Shown: piece after piece, positions 1 to 9,991 of the stretch | How the letters are laid out: each line of letters starts with the position of its first letter | How positions within the stretch are numbered: position 1 is the first letter of the stretch | The notes under the pieces: model-generated | Told to the model about the DNA's origin: nothing | What the model saw: the letters and a program-made list of their open reading frames with translations, nothing else | The model's database searches: none | Position numbers and translations under genes: made by a program | NCBI GenBank assembly: GCA_963818445.1 | Contig: CAWFSG010000019.1 | Coordinates: forward strand, 186,001 to 250,000 | DNA from: Prado023 sp963818445 | Lineage (GTDB): Bacteria > Actinomycetota > Actinomycetes > S36-B12 > CAIYMF01 | Reading direction: 5' to 3' | DNA length: 64,000 nt

Positions 1-182
1 GGCTGCCTACTCTCCTGGGAGAGATCGATCTCGCGCGGTGCGTCATCCTGTCGGGCGAAGTCCGAGTCCTCGCCGACATCGGGCATGGAGAGCAGCGCCT
101 CCTTGAAGCCGTTCGCTGCCTCGCCGTCGTTCGGCCCGGAGCCGTGGATTGCGTTGTAGCCTGCGTCTGTGTCTGATCCCAT
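1..182 (-). CDS. Unrecognised acidic protein, N-terminal part only (possible antitoxin)
   Basis: An open frame reads from an ATG at 182 off the left edge and gives about 60 acidic, hydrophilic residues, including the stretch MPDVGEDSDFARQDD. I do not firmly recognise the protein. That stretch is reminiscent of small VapB/MazE-type antitoxins, and the gene sits back to back with a nucleotidyltransferase of the MntA antitoxin type, so a toxin-antitoxin role is a guess from context. No strong ribosome binding site precedes the ATG and the frame stays open upstream, inside the neighbouring gene, so the true start is uncertain. Confidence 0.35.
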   Translation of the reverse strand, partial: MGSDTDAGYNAIHGSGPNDGEAANGFKEALLSMPDVGEDSDFARQDDAPREIDLSQESRQ

Positions 183-468
183 GGTCACAGTCGACCACGA
201 AGCGCTCGCCGATGTGTGCACGCGATATGGGATCGCGCGGCTGTGGGTCTTCGGCTCGACCGCGCGAGGGGAGGCGCGGCCGGACAGCGACATCGACCTC
301 TTGTACGAGGTGGCGCCAGGATCGCGACTCGGCTGGGAGATCGTCGATCTCATCGACGAGTTGGCTGTCATCTTCGGCCGTCCTGTCGATCTCGTCTCCC
401 GCCGCTCGGTCCACCCCCTGATCCGAGAGGCTGTCCTCTCCGAGGCGAAGGAGATCCATGCGGCGTGA
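181..468 (+). CDS. Minimal nucleotidyltransferase, MntA-like antitoxin
   Basis: A 95-residue protein with the minimal nucleotidyltransferase signature: GSTARGE near residue 25, DID about ten residues later, and a third acidic residue in GRPVDLVS. This is the GS-x10-DxD active site of the MNT family. MntA antitoxins of this family neutralise HEPN toxins (HepT) by adding AMP groups to them. The C-terminus overlaps the first codons of a HepT-like reading frame by 11 bases, the usual mntA-hepT order, but that partner is only a stub here. An in-frame GTG at 169 would add four residues; neither start has a clear ribosome binding site. Confidence 0.75.
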   Translation: MVTVDHEALADVCTRYGIARLWVFGSTARGEARPDSDIDLLYEVAPGSRLGWEIVDLIDELAVIFGRPVDLVSRRSVHPLIREAVLSEAKEIHAA

Positions 469-508
469 CGCACTGATCATCGCCGAGATTGATCGGCGGA
501 CTGACTGA
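458..508 (+). pseudogene. HepT (HEPN toxin) remnant, first 16 codons only
   Basis: The frame starts at ATG 458 inside the end of the nucleotidyltransferase gene and reads MRRDALIIAEIDRRTD before a TGA. The first ten or so residues match the usual opening of HepT-type HEPN toxins. The HEPN RNase core (R-x4-6-H) is absent, because the sequence runs straight into the convergent kinase gene. I infer a deletion that removed the toxin and left the antitoxin. The assignment rests on position and a short match only. Confidence 0.55.
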
Positions 509-1049
509 CCGCCTCGAGCCACTGGGCCACCGCTCCGGGCGAGCGCAGCCGGTACCAGCGCAGGTCCGCCCAGGTGGTGCTGGCCATCGCCGGGACGTAG
601 AGCCGCCGGTAGCGCTCCACGCCGTCCCACGCCCAGCGGATCACGCTCCGCTCGGGGTCGTGCAGCGCCAGCAGGTTCGCCGGGGACTCCCGGTTGCCGT
701 TCCACAGCTCCGTGCGCCGCACCACCCTGCCGAACGAGCGGCTCGTCACGCGCCACATCACGAGCGGGCGCGGGAGGTCCAGCCAGACGATCGTGTCGGC
801 GCGGGCCCAGATCTGCGTGCTCACGGGCCGGTAGTTGCCGCACACGACCCACCCTCCGGACGCAGCATCGGCCGCATCCAGGGCCTCTCGGACGGCGTCG
901 GCGAACTCCTCCGGCGGAGTCGGCGTCCACCCGGCCTGGTGGTAGTGGGCGTCGAGCTCGACGTGCGGCACGCCCAGCCGCTCGGCCACCTGGTCGGCGA
1001 GGGTCGTCTTGCCCGACCCGGAGTTCCCGACGATCACGACTCGGCGCAC
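477..1049 (-). CDS. P-loop adenylate-kinase-like protein (FlaR/topology-modulation type)
   Basis: A 190-residue protein with a Walker A motif GNSGSGKTT at residues 8-16, a substrate-binding segment around ELDAHYHQAGWTP, and an arginine-rich lid region (RVTSRSFGRVVRR) typical of small nucleoside/adenylate-kinase-like P-loop proteins. Database names for this group vary (DNA topology modulation protein FlaR, AAA family ATPase) and the substrate is unknown. Its last codons overlap the HepT stub on the other strand, so the deletion end point lies at or inside its 3' end. It is divergent from guaB1, with 59 bases between the start codons. Confidence 0.75.
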   Translation of the reverse strand: MRRVVIVGNSGSGKTTLADQVAERLGVPHVELDAHYHQAGWTPTPPEEFADAVREALDAADAASGGWVVCGNYRPVSTQIWARADTIVWLDLPRPLVMWRVTSRSFGRVVRRTELWNGNRESPANLLALHDPERSVIRWAWDGVERYRRLYVPAMASTTWADLRWYRLRSPGAVAQWLEAVSQSADQSRR

Positions 1050-1108
1050 CCGCAGAGCCTACGCAGAACCCACTCGCCGGCAGGCCGCTCCCGGGATAGC
1101 GTGGCGGC

Positions 1109-2551
1109 ATGCGCTTCCTGCACGAGCTGCCCGCCCACGACCTGACCTACGACGACGCCTTCCTGGTCCCGACCCGCTCGGCCGTCGCCTCCCGGTTCGC
1201 CGTCGACCTCACCGCCCCCGACGGGTCCGGAGCCACCATCCCGATCATCGTGGCCAACATGACGGCTGTCGCCGGCCGGCGGATGGCCGAGACCGTGGCA
1301 CGGCGTGGTGGACTGGTGATCATCCCGCAGGACATCCCCGTGGAGGTCGTCGCCGATGTCGTCGCGTGGGTCAAGGGCCGGCACCCGGTCTATGACACCC
1401 CCGTGCGGCTCTCCCCGGACGAGACGATCGGCGCGGCGCTCTCCCTGATCCACAAGCGCTCCCACGGCGCGGCGGTCGTGGAGCGCGAGGGTGTGCCCGT
1501 CGGCATCGTGACGGAGTCCGACTGCGTGGACACCGACCGCTTCAGCAGCGTGGCCGACGTCATGAGCGAGGAGGTCTTCACCCTTCCCGACGGGGTCGAG
1601 CCCCGCGAAGCGTTCGAAGCGATGCACCGCGCCCGGCGCAAGGTCGCCCCGATCGTGGCCCCCAACGGCACCATGGTGGGCGTCCTGACCGCGCCGGGCG
1701 CCCTGCGCTCGACGGTCTACACGCCGGCGCTGGACGCCCGCGGGCGCCTGCGCGTAGGTGCGGCGATCGGCGTCAACGGCGACGTCCGGGGCCGCGCCGA
1801 AGCCCTGCTCGCGGCCGGGGTGGACATCCTCGTCGTCGACACCGCACACGGCCACCAGGAGAAGATGGTCGAGGCGCTGGGCGCGGTCCGCAAGGCCCGG
1901 CACGTCGCACCGACGGTGCCTGTCGTCGCCGGGAACGTGGTCACCGCCGCCGGCACCCTGGACCTCATCGAGGCCGGCGCGGACATCGTCAAGGTCGGGG
2001 TCGGCCCGGGAGCCATGTGCACCACGCGGATGCAGACCGGGGTCGGGCGCCCCCAGCTCTCCGCCGTCGTGGACTGCGCGACCGCCGCCCGCAAGGAGGG
2101 TCGCTGGATCTGGGCCGATGGGGGAGTACGCCACCCACGTGACGTCGCGATCGCCCTTGCTGCGGGCGCGGGGGCGGTCATGATCGGCTCGTGGTTCGCC
2201 GGGACCTACGAGTCGCCGGGAGACCTTCAGATCGACCCGTCCGGCAAGGCCTACAAGGTGAGCTTCGGGATGGCCTCCGCCCGCGCGGTGCGCGGCCGAA
2301 CCTCGGACGAGTCGGCGTTCGACCGGGCGCGCAAGGCCATGTTCGAGGAGGGCATCTCGCACTCGCGGATGTACATCGACCCGCTGCGCCCCGGCGTCGA
2401 GGACCTCCTGGACTCGATCACCTCCGGCGTGCGCTCGGCGTGCACCTACGCCGGCGCCACCTCCATGGCCGGCTTCCACGAGCGCGCGCTGCTGGGGGTG
2501 CAGTCGGCTGCCGGGTACGCGGAGGGCCGTCCGCTGGACCGCTCCTGGTAG
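1109..2551 (+). CDS. guaB1: GuaB1-family IMP dehydrogenase-related protein (GMP reductase)
   Basis: A 480-residue TIM-barrel protein of the IMPDH/GMP reductase family. Two CBS domains are inserted at about residues 95-200, and the catalytic loop GAMCTTRMQTGVGRPQ carries the nucleophilic cysteine near residue 304. Actinobacterial GuaB1 proteins form a separate branch from true IMP dehydrogenase GuaB; the mycobacterial member has been shown to be a GMP reductase, returning GMP to IMP, with the CBS pair sensing purine nucleotides. The same role is inferred here. Start at ATG 1109, divergent from the kinase. Confidence 0.9.
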   Translation: MRFLHELPAHDLTYDDAFLVPTRSAVASRFAVDLTAPDGSGATIPIIVANMTAVAGRRMAETVARRGGLVIIPQDIPVEVVADVVAWVKGRHPVYDTPVRLSPDETIGAALSLIHKRSHGAAVVEREGVPVGIVTESDCVDTDRFSSVADVMSEEVFTLPDGVEPREAFEAMHRARRKVAPIVAPNGTMVGVLTAPGALRSTVYTPALDARGRLRVGAAIGVNGDVRGRAEALLAAGVDILVVDTAHGHQEKMVEALGAVRKARHVAPTVPVVAGNVVTAAGTLDLIEAGADIVKVGVGPGAMCTTRMQTGVGRPQLSAVVDCATAARKEGRWIWADGGVRHPRDVAIALAAGAGAVMIGSWFAGTYESPGDLQIDPSGKAYKVSFGMASARAVRGRTSDESAFDRARKAMFEEGISHSRMYIDPLRPGVEDLLDSITSGVRSACTYAGATSMAGFHERALLGVQSAAGYAEGRPLDRSW

Positions 2552-2850
2552 GTGCGGCGCCCAACTTCGCAGGGCTTCTTGCTCCGATCCGGGCCTCGTC
2601 CCATCGGGAGCCCGGAGCAGCCTCGCGCGCGTTCGCGTCGTCCCACCGCCGAGTCCTCGGGTCATTCGACGCGAACCCCCGCGAGGACGGGATGCGCTAC
2701 GAGTCGATCGGCACCCTCCAGCCCAGCGGCGAGGCTGCCTGCGCGCTCACGATGGCCTTCAGCTGGGAACCGACCACTGCCGCGAGTCGGGCTCCACCTC
2801 CACAGGAGCGGGCGCGGCGCCTTGTCATGTCTGCCCGAAGTGATATGGTT
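2552..2850. other. Non-coding spacer between guaB1 and the DUF222 gene
   Basis: About 300 bases with no supported gene. A frame entering the DUF222 gene is open here, but the residues it encodes look like no protein and have no start with a ribosome binding site. The spacer ends at the LexA-like site that precedes the DUF222 gene. Confidence 0.6.
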
Positions 2851-2864
2851 CGTACAGGTGTTCG
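2851..2864 (+). promoter_or_regulatory. LexA/SOS box upstream of the DUF222-HNH gene
   Basis: CGTACAGGTGTTCG matches the actinobacterial SOS consensus CGAACRNRYGTTYG at all positions except the third. It ends 16 bases before the ATG of the DUF222/HNH gene, where repressor binding would block transcription. In mycobacteria several 13E12-repeat (DUF222) genes are preceded by LexA boxes, which supports the reading. Confidence 0.65.
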
Positions 2865-2880
2865 AACGGGGGGATCGGGG

Positions 2881-4382
2881 ATGGGTGACAGGTCAGAACG
2901 ACAGCATCGCGAGGCCGAGGCGAGCACGCGGATCGTGCGCGCCCTGGGCGACTCGTCCGTCGAGGTCGGGGACGCCTGGAGCAGCCTGCAACGATCCGCA
3001 GGCGCAGAGATCCCCCCGATGGGACTGGCGGCGGGGGAGCGCCCGACCGCCGACGTGGAGGTCCTCGCGGGGGCGTTCGCGGTTGCGGAGTACGAGCTGG
3101 CCCGCCGGATGCACGCGGCGCAGGCCTCAGGATGCCTGCCGTTCCCGGGCGCCGGGATCGATGCTGACAGCGCGGTCCTGGTCGACCCCGTCGGCCCGGA
3201 GGCTTGCTCGTGCCGGAGCACTGGCGGCGGATCATCCCGAGCCTGGCTCAGGTCTGGGCTTCTGGGATCATCACGAGCGAGCATGTCGATGCGGTGGCCC
3301 GCCACGCGGACCTGTTCGAGCCTGACGAGCTTGCCGCGGTGATCGCCGAGCTCGGCTCTCGCTGGGGGCGTTGGTCGCCTACGGCCATCACCCGGTTCGT
3401 CCGTGCCGCGGACAGGCTGCTCCACCCTCGAGCCGAGGACCCGGAGCCGAGCGAGGCCGACGCCTACGCGACGCGTGGGCTGTCCTTCGCGATCACCTCG
3501 GATTCGGTGATCCTCTCGGGCGAGCTGCCTCGCCTCGAGGGCGAGCTCGTGATGGCCGCGATCGACGCGTTCGCCGAGAAGCTGCGTTCGACAGCCGAGC
3601 ACGTGCCGGCGTCAGCGCGCGGAGCCGACGCACTGGTCGAGCTGGTCAACGCGGCCCATGCTGCAGGCGCCCTCCCGACGCGAGGCGGGCTCCCGGTGGC
3701 GCTGACCGTCACCCTGGACCACACCAGCTGCGGGGACCCGATCTGGAGCACGAGCCGTGGCCACCTGCTCACAGAGGCAGAGGCGCGGTTCACGGCGTGC
3801 GATGCGGCCATCACGCCCGTGCTGTTCGACACCACCGCACGGGCACGCGGAGCGGACATGTCCGGACACGGTTGAGGATCTCCTCGCCGAGGCGGAGCCG
3901 CTCCTGGCAGCCGCCGGACGGGACCTGCCGGCGGAACCGCCCCCGGAACGGCCCCCGGCATGGCCGCGCGGATCGCCGCCCTTGCGTCGGCGATGCTCGA
4001 CTCGCGGGTCCCGATGGCCGTCGGGCGGACCGAACGCACCGCCACCGCGGCCCAGCGGCGGGTCCTGGCGGCCCGCGACAAGGGATGCATCATCCCCGGG
4101 TGCGGCGTGGCCGCCGAGGCGTGCCAGGTCCATCACGTCACCGAGTGGTCGGCGGGTGGGTGCACGGATCCGGAGAATCTGGTCCTCGTCTGTTGGACAC
4201 ATCATCGGCAGGTGGACCTCCTGATGTGGACGATCCATCCCGCCGACCCGTTCGCGCCACTGCCCGAACCGGATCCGGGATCACCGACCAGGCACGCAGT
4301 GGCCGGCGAACAACGGGGCGCCGTGGACTGTCCGGGCAACACCGCGCAGCCGATGGCGAACGTGATGGAGCCGGGGCGGTGA
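2881..4382 (+). pseudogene. DUF222 / 13E12-family HNH endonuclease, three frameshifts
   Basis: A DUF222 protein with a C-terminal HNH nuclease domain is readable in pieces. It starts at ATG 2881, shifts frame near 3200 where VGPE should continue as LLVPEHWRR, shifts again near 3860, and returns near 3955 to the final frame. The last part carries the HNH motif: CIIPGC, then CQVHHVTEW, then DNLVLVC-like ENLVLVCWTHH. The assembled product would be about 500 residues, normal for the family, so nothing is missing but the frame is broken. Such genes are multicopy in actinobacteria and their role is unclear; a SOS-linked function is suggested by the upstream LexA box. Other genes in the window also carry single-base shifts, so sequencing error is a real alternative to gene decay. 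Confidence 0.75.
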
Positions 4383-4411
4383 TCGGCACGTTGTGGGAAC
4401 CTAGGCACACC

Positions 4412-7400
4412 ATGCACCTCGCCGTCCCGGAGCAGCTCCCGATCGCTGCCCACGTCGAGCAGATCACGCGCGCCCTGCGCGACCACCAGGTGGTCGTGGT
4501 CGCCGGCGAGACCGGCTCGGGCAAGACCACCCAGTTGCCCAAGATCGCCCTGGCGGCGGGCCGGGGCCGCAACGGCATGATCGGCCACACCCAGCCCCGC
4601 CGCATCGCGGCCCGGACGCTTGCCGCCCGCATCGCCGAGGAGTGCGGCGTCGAGCTCGGCGCCGAGGTGGGGTTCGCCGTCCGCTTCACCGACCGCACCA
4701 ACAAGGGCACCAAGGTCAAGGTGATGACCGACGGCATCCTGCTCGCCGAGCTGCAGCGCGACCGGGACCTGCGCCGCTACGACACGATCATCATCGACGA
4801 GGCGCACGAGCGCAGCCTGAACATCGACTTCCTGCTCGGCTACCTGGTGCGCCTACTGCCGCGCAGGCCCGACCTGAGGGTCATCGTGACCAGTGCCACC
4901 ATCGACGTCGAGCGCTTCTCCGCGCACTTCGGCGGCGCCCCGATCATCGAGGTCAGCGGCCGCACCTACCCGGTGGAGGTCCGCTACCGACCGGTCGAGG
5001 ACGTGGCCAGCGATGACGTGGACGCCGTCTGCGACGCGGTCCTGGAATGCCTGACGTCCGGAGACGGCGACGTGCTGGTGTTCCTGTCCGGGCAGCGCGA
5101 GATCCACGACGTGGCCGACGCCCTGCGGCCGATGCTCGACGCGGTCGACCACCGTCCTGCCGCTCTACGCCCGGCTGAGCTCCGCCGAGCAGCACCGGGT
5201 GTTCGCGCCCGGCGGCGGGCGCCGCGTGGTCCTGGCCACCAACGTCGCCGAGACGTCGATCACGGTGCCCGGGATCCGCTACGTCGTGGACCCCGGGACG
5301 GCCCGGATCTCCCGCTACAGCAAGCGCCTGAAGGTCCAGCGCCTGCCGATCGAGCCGATCTCGCAGGCGTCGGCCAACCAGCGGGCCGGGCGTTGCGGGC
5401 GGGTGCGCGACGGAATCGCGATCCGCCTGTACGACGAGCAGGAGTTCGTGGAGCGTCCGGCCTTCACCGACCCGGAGATCCTGCGCACCAACCTGGCCTC
5501 CGTCATCCTGCAGATGGCCGCCCTGCGCCTCGGGGAGATCGAGCGGTTCCCGTTCCTCGACCCGCCGGACACCCGCCAGATCCGCGACGGGGTCGCACTC
5601 CTCCACGAGTTGGGCGCCTTGAAGGAGGGCGACGGGCCTCCGCGCCTGACACCGCTGGGCAAGCAGCTCGCCCGCCTCCCGCTGGACCCGCGCCTGGGCC
5701 GGATGGTGCTCGCCGCCGCCGAGGCAGGCTGCGTCCGGGAGGTCGTGGTGATCGTCGCCGGGCTGACCATCCAGGACCCCCGCGAGCGACCGGAGGCCGA
5801 ACGGGGCAAGGCCGACGCAGCACATGCGCGCTTCGTGGACAAGCGCTCGGACTTCTCCACCCTGCTCAACCTCTGGGACCACATCCGCACCCTGCGCAGC
5901 AGCACGTCGGCCAGCGGGTTGCGCCGCGCCTGCCGGGACCAGTACCTGAACTACCTGCGGATCCGCGAGTGGCAGGACCTGGTGAGCCAGATCCGCGAGG
6001 TCCTCTCCGGCCTGGGCATCGCCTGGAGCAGCGGGCGCGACGACCACGACGGCATCCACCGGGCGCTGCTCAGCGGCATGCTCTCCCAGGTGGGGATGTG
6101 GGACCCGCAGCGCCGGGACTACCTGGGCGCACGCGGGGCGCGGTTCGTGATCTTCCCGGGCTCGGCCCTGGCCCGGCAGAGCCCCGACTGGGTCATGTCC
6201 TCCGAGCTCGTCGAGACCTCGCGGCTCTTCGCCCGACGCAACGCCGCCGTCAAGCCCGACTGGATCGAGGAGGCGGCCGCGCACCTGGTCTCCCGCAACT
6301 ACTCCGAGCCGCACTGGTCGGCCAAGCGCGGTGCAACTGTCGCAATCGAGCGCGTCACGCTGTACGGGATCCCCATCGTCACCGGTCGGACCGTCGACTA
6401 CGGGCGGATCGACCCACCGCTGTGCCGCGAGCTGTTCATCCGCGGTGCCCTGGTCGAGGGGGAGTGGACCACGCGGCACCGCTTCTGGCACGCGAACGCC
6501 GCAGCGCTCAAGACCGCCGAGGAGGTCGAGGAGCGCAGCCGACGCCGTGGTCTGGTCATCGATGACGAGGGCCTGTTCGCGTTCTACGACGCGCGCATCC
6601 CCGCGGACATCACCTCCGTGCGGCACTTCGACTCCTGGTGGAAGAAGGCCTCCCGCCAGACCCCGGAGCTGCTGACGCTGACGCCGGCCGACCTGCACGT
6701 GGCCGGCGAGGATCTCCCCGACGAGGGCGACTTCCCGCTGCGCTGGAGCGCCGGCCCCGAGGTGACACTGAACCTGTCGTACGCATTCGAGCCTGGGGAC
6801 GCCGCAGACGGAGTCACGGTGGACGTACCGCTGGCCGTGCTGCCCGACCTCGATCCCGCCGAGGTCCCCGGGGCCGCCCCCGGCCTGCGCGGGGACCTCG
6901 TCACGGCGCTGCTGCGCAGCCCAGCCAAGACGATCCGCCGCCAGGTGGGCCCGGCACCCAACCTGGTGCCGGCGGTCCTCGACGCGCCGGAGCTCGGCGA
7001 GAAACCGATCCTGGAGGCCGTCGCCGCCGCGGTCACCCGTCTCACCGGGGTCCGGGTGCGCACCGACGACTGGGACCTCACCCGGGTGCCGATGCACCTG
7101 CTGCCGCGCTACCGGGTCGTCGACGAGTCCGGGAACGTCCTGGGCGAGGGACGTGACCTTGGCGCGCTGCAGCGCCACCACGCACCGGACCGCGCGGCAA
7201 TGCTCGCCCGTGCCGCCGACGACGTGACCGTCTCCGGGGCCACCACATGGACCTTCGGGACCATCCCCGAGACCGTCGAGCGGCTCGTCTCCGGCATACC
7301 CGTCACCGGATACCCGGCGCTGGTCGACCGCGGCACATCGGTCGACCTCGCAGTGCTGGCAGACGTCGGTGAGGCGCAGCGAGCTCATCTGCGCGGGGTC

Positions 7401-8093
7401 CGCAGGCTGGTAGCCCTGGCTGTCCCGAACCCTGCTCCGCGAGGACACGCCTCGCTGGACATGACCGGGCGCCTGATCGTGGGTCGCTATCCGCACGGGG
7501 GTGCGCAGGCCCTGCTCGACGACTGCGCCGATGCATGCATCGACGCCCTGCTCGCGGGGCCGCCGGTTCGCGATGCGCAGACCTTCGCGGCCACCGTGTC
7601 GAGGATCACCCTCGAACTGCCCCGGCACTACGCGGGTGCCCTCGCCGCTGTGGTCACGGCCCTGGGCCTGGCCTGGGACGTGCAGCGCGGCGTCGATACC
7701 CTCACGTCGCCCGTGATCGCGGACTCGGTGGCTGACGTCCGTGCCGAGCTGGAGCGCCTCGTCGGACCCCGCCCGGTCTCGCGGATCGGTGCCGATCACC
7801 TGCCGGATCTGCGCCGCTACCTGCAGGCCCTCGCCTGGCGCACGTCGAAGCTGGCAGACGATCCCGCGGCCGACTCGCGCCGTCTGGAAGCGGCCCGCGC
7901 GGGGGAGCGGCTGATGGCTCAGCACGTTCCGCAGTGGCCCGTTGCGGATCCGATGGCCAGTGGGGACACGGCGCGCGCCGCCCGACGGATGATCGACGAG
8001 TACCGGGTCAGCCTGTTCGCCCAGCACATCCGCACCACGATGCCGGTCTCCGACCGGCGGATCGCGAAGTTCGTGGCCGGGCTCAGATCCTGA
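4412..8093 (+). CDS. hrpA: ATP-dependent RNA helicase HrpA (one frameshift)
   Basis: A DEAH-box helicase of about 1,227 residues once one shift is bridged. The first part carries Walker A GETGSGKTT, QPRRIAART, DEAHERS and the SAT motif. Near 5152 an extra C (in gaccacc) moves the frame, and the protein continues with TVLPLYARLS, TNVAETSIT, QRAGRCGR, the helicase-associated domain, and the long C-terminal region (DUF3418 type) of HrpA. Length and motif order match full-size HrpA. The family unwinds RNA and in E. coli rescues stalled ribosomes. Start chosen at ATG 4412; a GTG at 4381 would add ten residues. Confidence 0.85.
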
Positions 8094-8851
8094 ACGGGAG
8101 CTTGAGCAGCTTCTTGATCGACAGGTCGGTGGCCAGCTTGAACTCGCGACGAGCCTCGGACATCGCCGAGGCGTACGTGGCCCGGGCACTGGCGATCGAG
8201 CGCTCGTAGGCGTGGCGATCCTTGGCGGACGCGGCCTGGAAGTCCAGCCACGCGTCGAGGCGCTGCCGCCTCGGTCGTGGTGTCCTCGAGGTCAGCCACC
8301 AGCTGCGCGCGTTCGTCGGCGGTGTCGGTCTTCAAGGTGTCGCGGCCGGACTTCAGGGCCAGCTCCAGGGTGTCCCCGGCGATCGTGGTCGCATCCCGGT
8401 AGGCCTTCAGGGCCACGGCGATCGCCGGCTTGCCGGTCTGCTCCAGGTACACAGCAAGGGCTTCGTCGATCACCGCGTTGCGCTTGGCCTGCAACGCCTG
8501 CTTCACGGTGCGGTACTCCCGCAGCACGGGCTCAGCGCTGCGGTCATACGCCCGTCGGGCCAGGCGCCGCTCCGCCTTTGTCTTGGCCAGCTTCAGGGCC
8601 GCCGCGCGCTCTGCCCTCGGCGCAACCAGACCTGTGTCGCGCTGCAGCCGCGCAGCCGTGATCTCCGTCGTGTACTGGACGCGCGCGGACTTGACGGAGG
8701 CGCGCAGGACATCCTCGGGCGTCTGCTGCAGGGCGATGATGTCGGGGTCACCGGAACGCAGGGCCTGGTCGGCCGACACCGGCAGGGCGAACGCTCCCGT
8801 GAACAGGGCGGCGCAGACCCCGATCGTGACGAACCGCCTGCCTACTGACAC
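8083..8851 (-). CDS. Exported helical protein of unknown function (frameshifted near 8268)
   Basis: From GTG 8851, preceded by GGAGGGG, the protein opens with a basic end and hydrophobic core (RRFVTIGVCAALFTGAFA) and a probable signal-peptidase site after PVSA. The rest is Ala/Arg/Lys-rich and almost certainly helical, with repeated AKTKAERRLARRAYDR-like heptads. The first frame runs to about 8268; the neighbouring frame then continues the same character (QRLDAWLDFQAASAKDRHAYERS) and ends at 8083 with LLKLPFRI. The bridged length is about 256 residues. I do not recognise a family. Its 3' end overlaps the end of hrpA by 11 bases. Confidence 0.6.
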
Positions 8852-8970
8852 TGCCCCTCCAACGACCAACAACCCCCGCTGTGCACAGCCTAGCCCCGTG
8901 CGGCGCTCGATCCCAACGTGTGCCCGGCGCGTCACCCGATCCGCCCAGACCGAGGTGGTCCGACCCGACC

Positions 8971-9477
8971 TCAGAGGGCCAGGAGCAGTGCCAACCAGGC
9001 CATGCACACGAGGAGGGCGACGCCCGATGTGAGCAGCCCCCACAGGGCACCGACGCGCCCAACCTTTCGGGAGGCGCCCACCAGCAGGCCGATCCCGCTG
9101 CTGAGCAGGCCGATGGGCGCCAGCACCCAGGCAACGATCCCGATCAGCGGAAGCAGGGACAGGAACAGCGACACCGAGCCGAGGGTGGCCCCGATCACCG
9201 CCGCGTTGTTGCGCATCACCAGCACCGGCGGCGCCGCAGGAGGCATGAACGGGGGGATCTGGCTCCACGCGGACGCGGGGTGCGCCGGGGTCCGACCCCA
9301 GCCAGCGGATTCCCAGGTGGCCCGTGGTTCAGCGGCCCCCACCTGCTGCCATCCCGAGGCGGCAGGTGGGGGCGAAGCGCCGACGACGGGGGCCTGCACG
9401 GGGGCCGCGGGACGCGCCAGGGCAACGGTGTCGTGCGTCAGGACGAGCGTGTCGTGCTGGTCGGCGGGCGTGGCCAT
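8971..9477 (-). CDS. Small membrane protein with Pro/Ala-rich N-terminus (DUF4190-like)
   Basis: A 168-residue protein. The first ~85 residues are a proline/alanine-rich cytoplasmic tail; three hydrophobic segments follow (NNAAVIGATLGSVSLFLSLL, a middle AWVLAPIGLLSSGIGLLVG, and a last LWGLLTSGVALLVCMAWLALLLAL). This layout is common in actinobacterial DUF4190-type membrane proteins of unknown role. It lies on the same strand as the DUF456 gene, 19 bases upstream of it in map position but downstream in transcription. Confidence 0.6.
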   Translation of the reverse strand: MATPADQHDTLVLTHDTVALARPAAPVQAPVVGASPPPAASGWQQVGAAEPRATWESAGWGRTPAHPASAWSQIPPFMPPAAPPVLVMRNNAAVIGATLGSVSLFLSLLPLIGIVAWVLAPIGLLSSGIGLLVGASRKVGRVGALWGLLTSGVALLVCMAWLALLLAL

Positions 9478-9496
9478 GCCGGGAGCCTACCTCCCG

Positions 9497-9991
9497 TCAC
9501 TGCTGGGACAGCAGAACCAGGGCCGCTGCCCATGCGGCGGCGGCGACCATCAGGGCACCCAGCTCGATGAGGATCGAGAACCCCGTGGCCTTCATGGCCG
9601 CCCAGGTCGACTCCTTGGCCAAGGTCCAGTCCCGCAGCCGTACGTGCTCCGCGACGTAGAGGCCGCCGATGAATCCCACGATCAGTCCCACGACGGGGAT
9701 GACGAAGAATCCGATGATCGCGGCCAGACCACCCACCAGGATGGACCGCGCCGGGACTCCAGCCGCCGTCAGCGACTTGTGCGGGAGCAGGTACTTCAGC
9801 ACCTGACCCGCGGCGATGATCAGGGCGGTCACCGCGAAGGTCGCCCAGGCGACCGGCCCGCCCGTGACCACTGCCCAGGCGAGGAAGGCGCCCAGTGCCA
9901 GGAACGTGCCGGGGAGGACCGGGACGATGATCCCTGCGGCAGCCACGACCAGCGCGGCGACGACCAGGAGGTCGATCAGCACCGCGTTCAC
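9497..9991 (-). CDS. DUF456 family membrane protein
   Basis: A 164-residue, almost wholly hydrophobic protein with glycine-rich helices. VPVLPGTFLALGAFLAW near the start and VIPVVGLIVGFIGGLYVAEH in the middle are typical of DUF456 proteins, whose function is unknown. The start ATG at 9991 overlaps the stop of the DUF7455 gene (ATGA), so the two are translationally coupled. Confidence 0.8.
   Translation of the reverse strand: MNAVLIDLLVVAALVVAAAGIIVPVLPGTFLALGAFLAWAVVTGGPVAWATFAVTALIIAAGQVLKYLLPHKSLTAAGVPARSILVGGLAAIIGFFVIPVVGLIVGFIGGLYVAEHVRLRDWTLAKESTWAAMKATGFSILIELGALMVAAAAWAAALVLLSQQ

Noticed and set aside
43..1110. Long minus-strand open frame across the nucleotidyltransferase and kinase region
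   Set aside because: Arg/Gly-rich composition, no domains, and it overlaps two genes with clear active-site motifs in other frames.
4953..8189. 1,078-codon minus-strand frame opposite hrpA
   Set aside because: Antisense shadow of hrpA, common in GC-rich DNA; no motifs or ribosome binding site.
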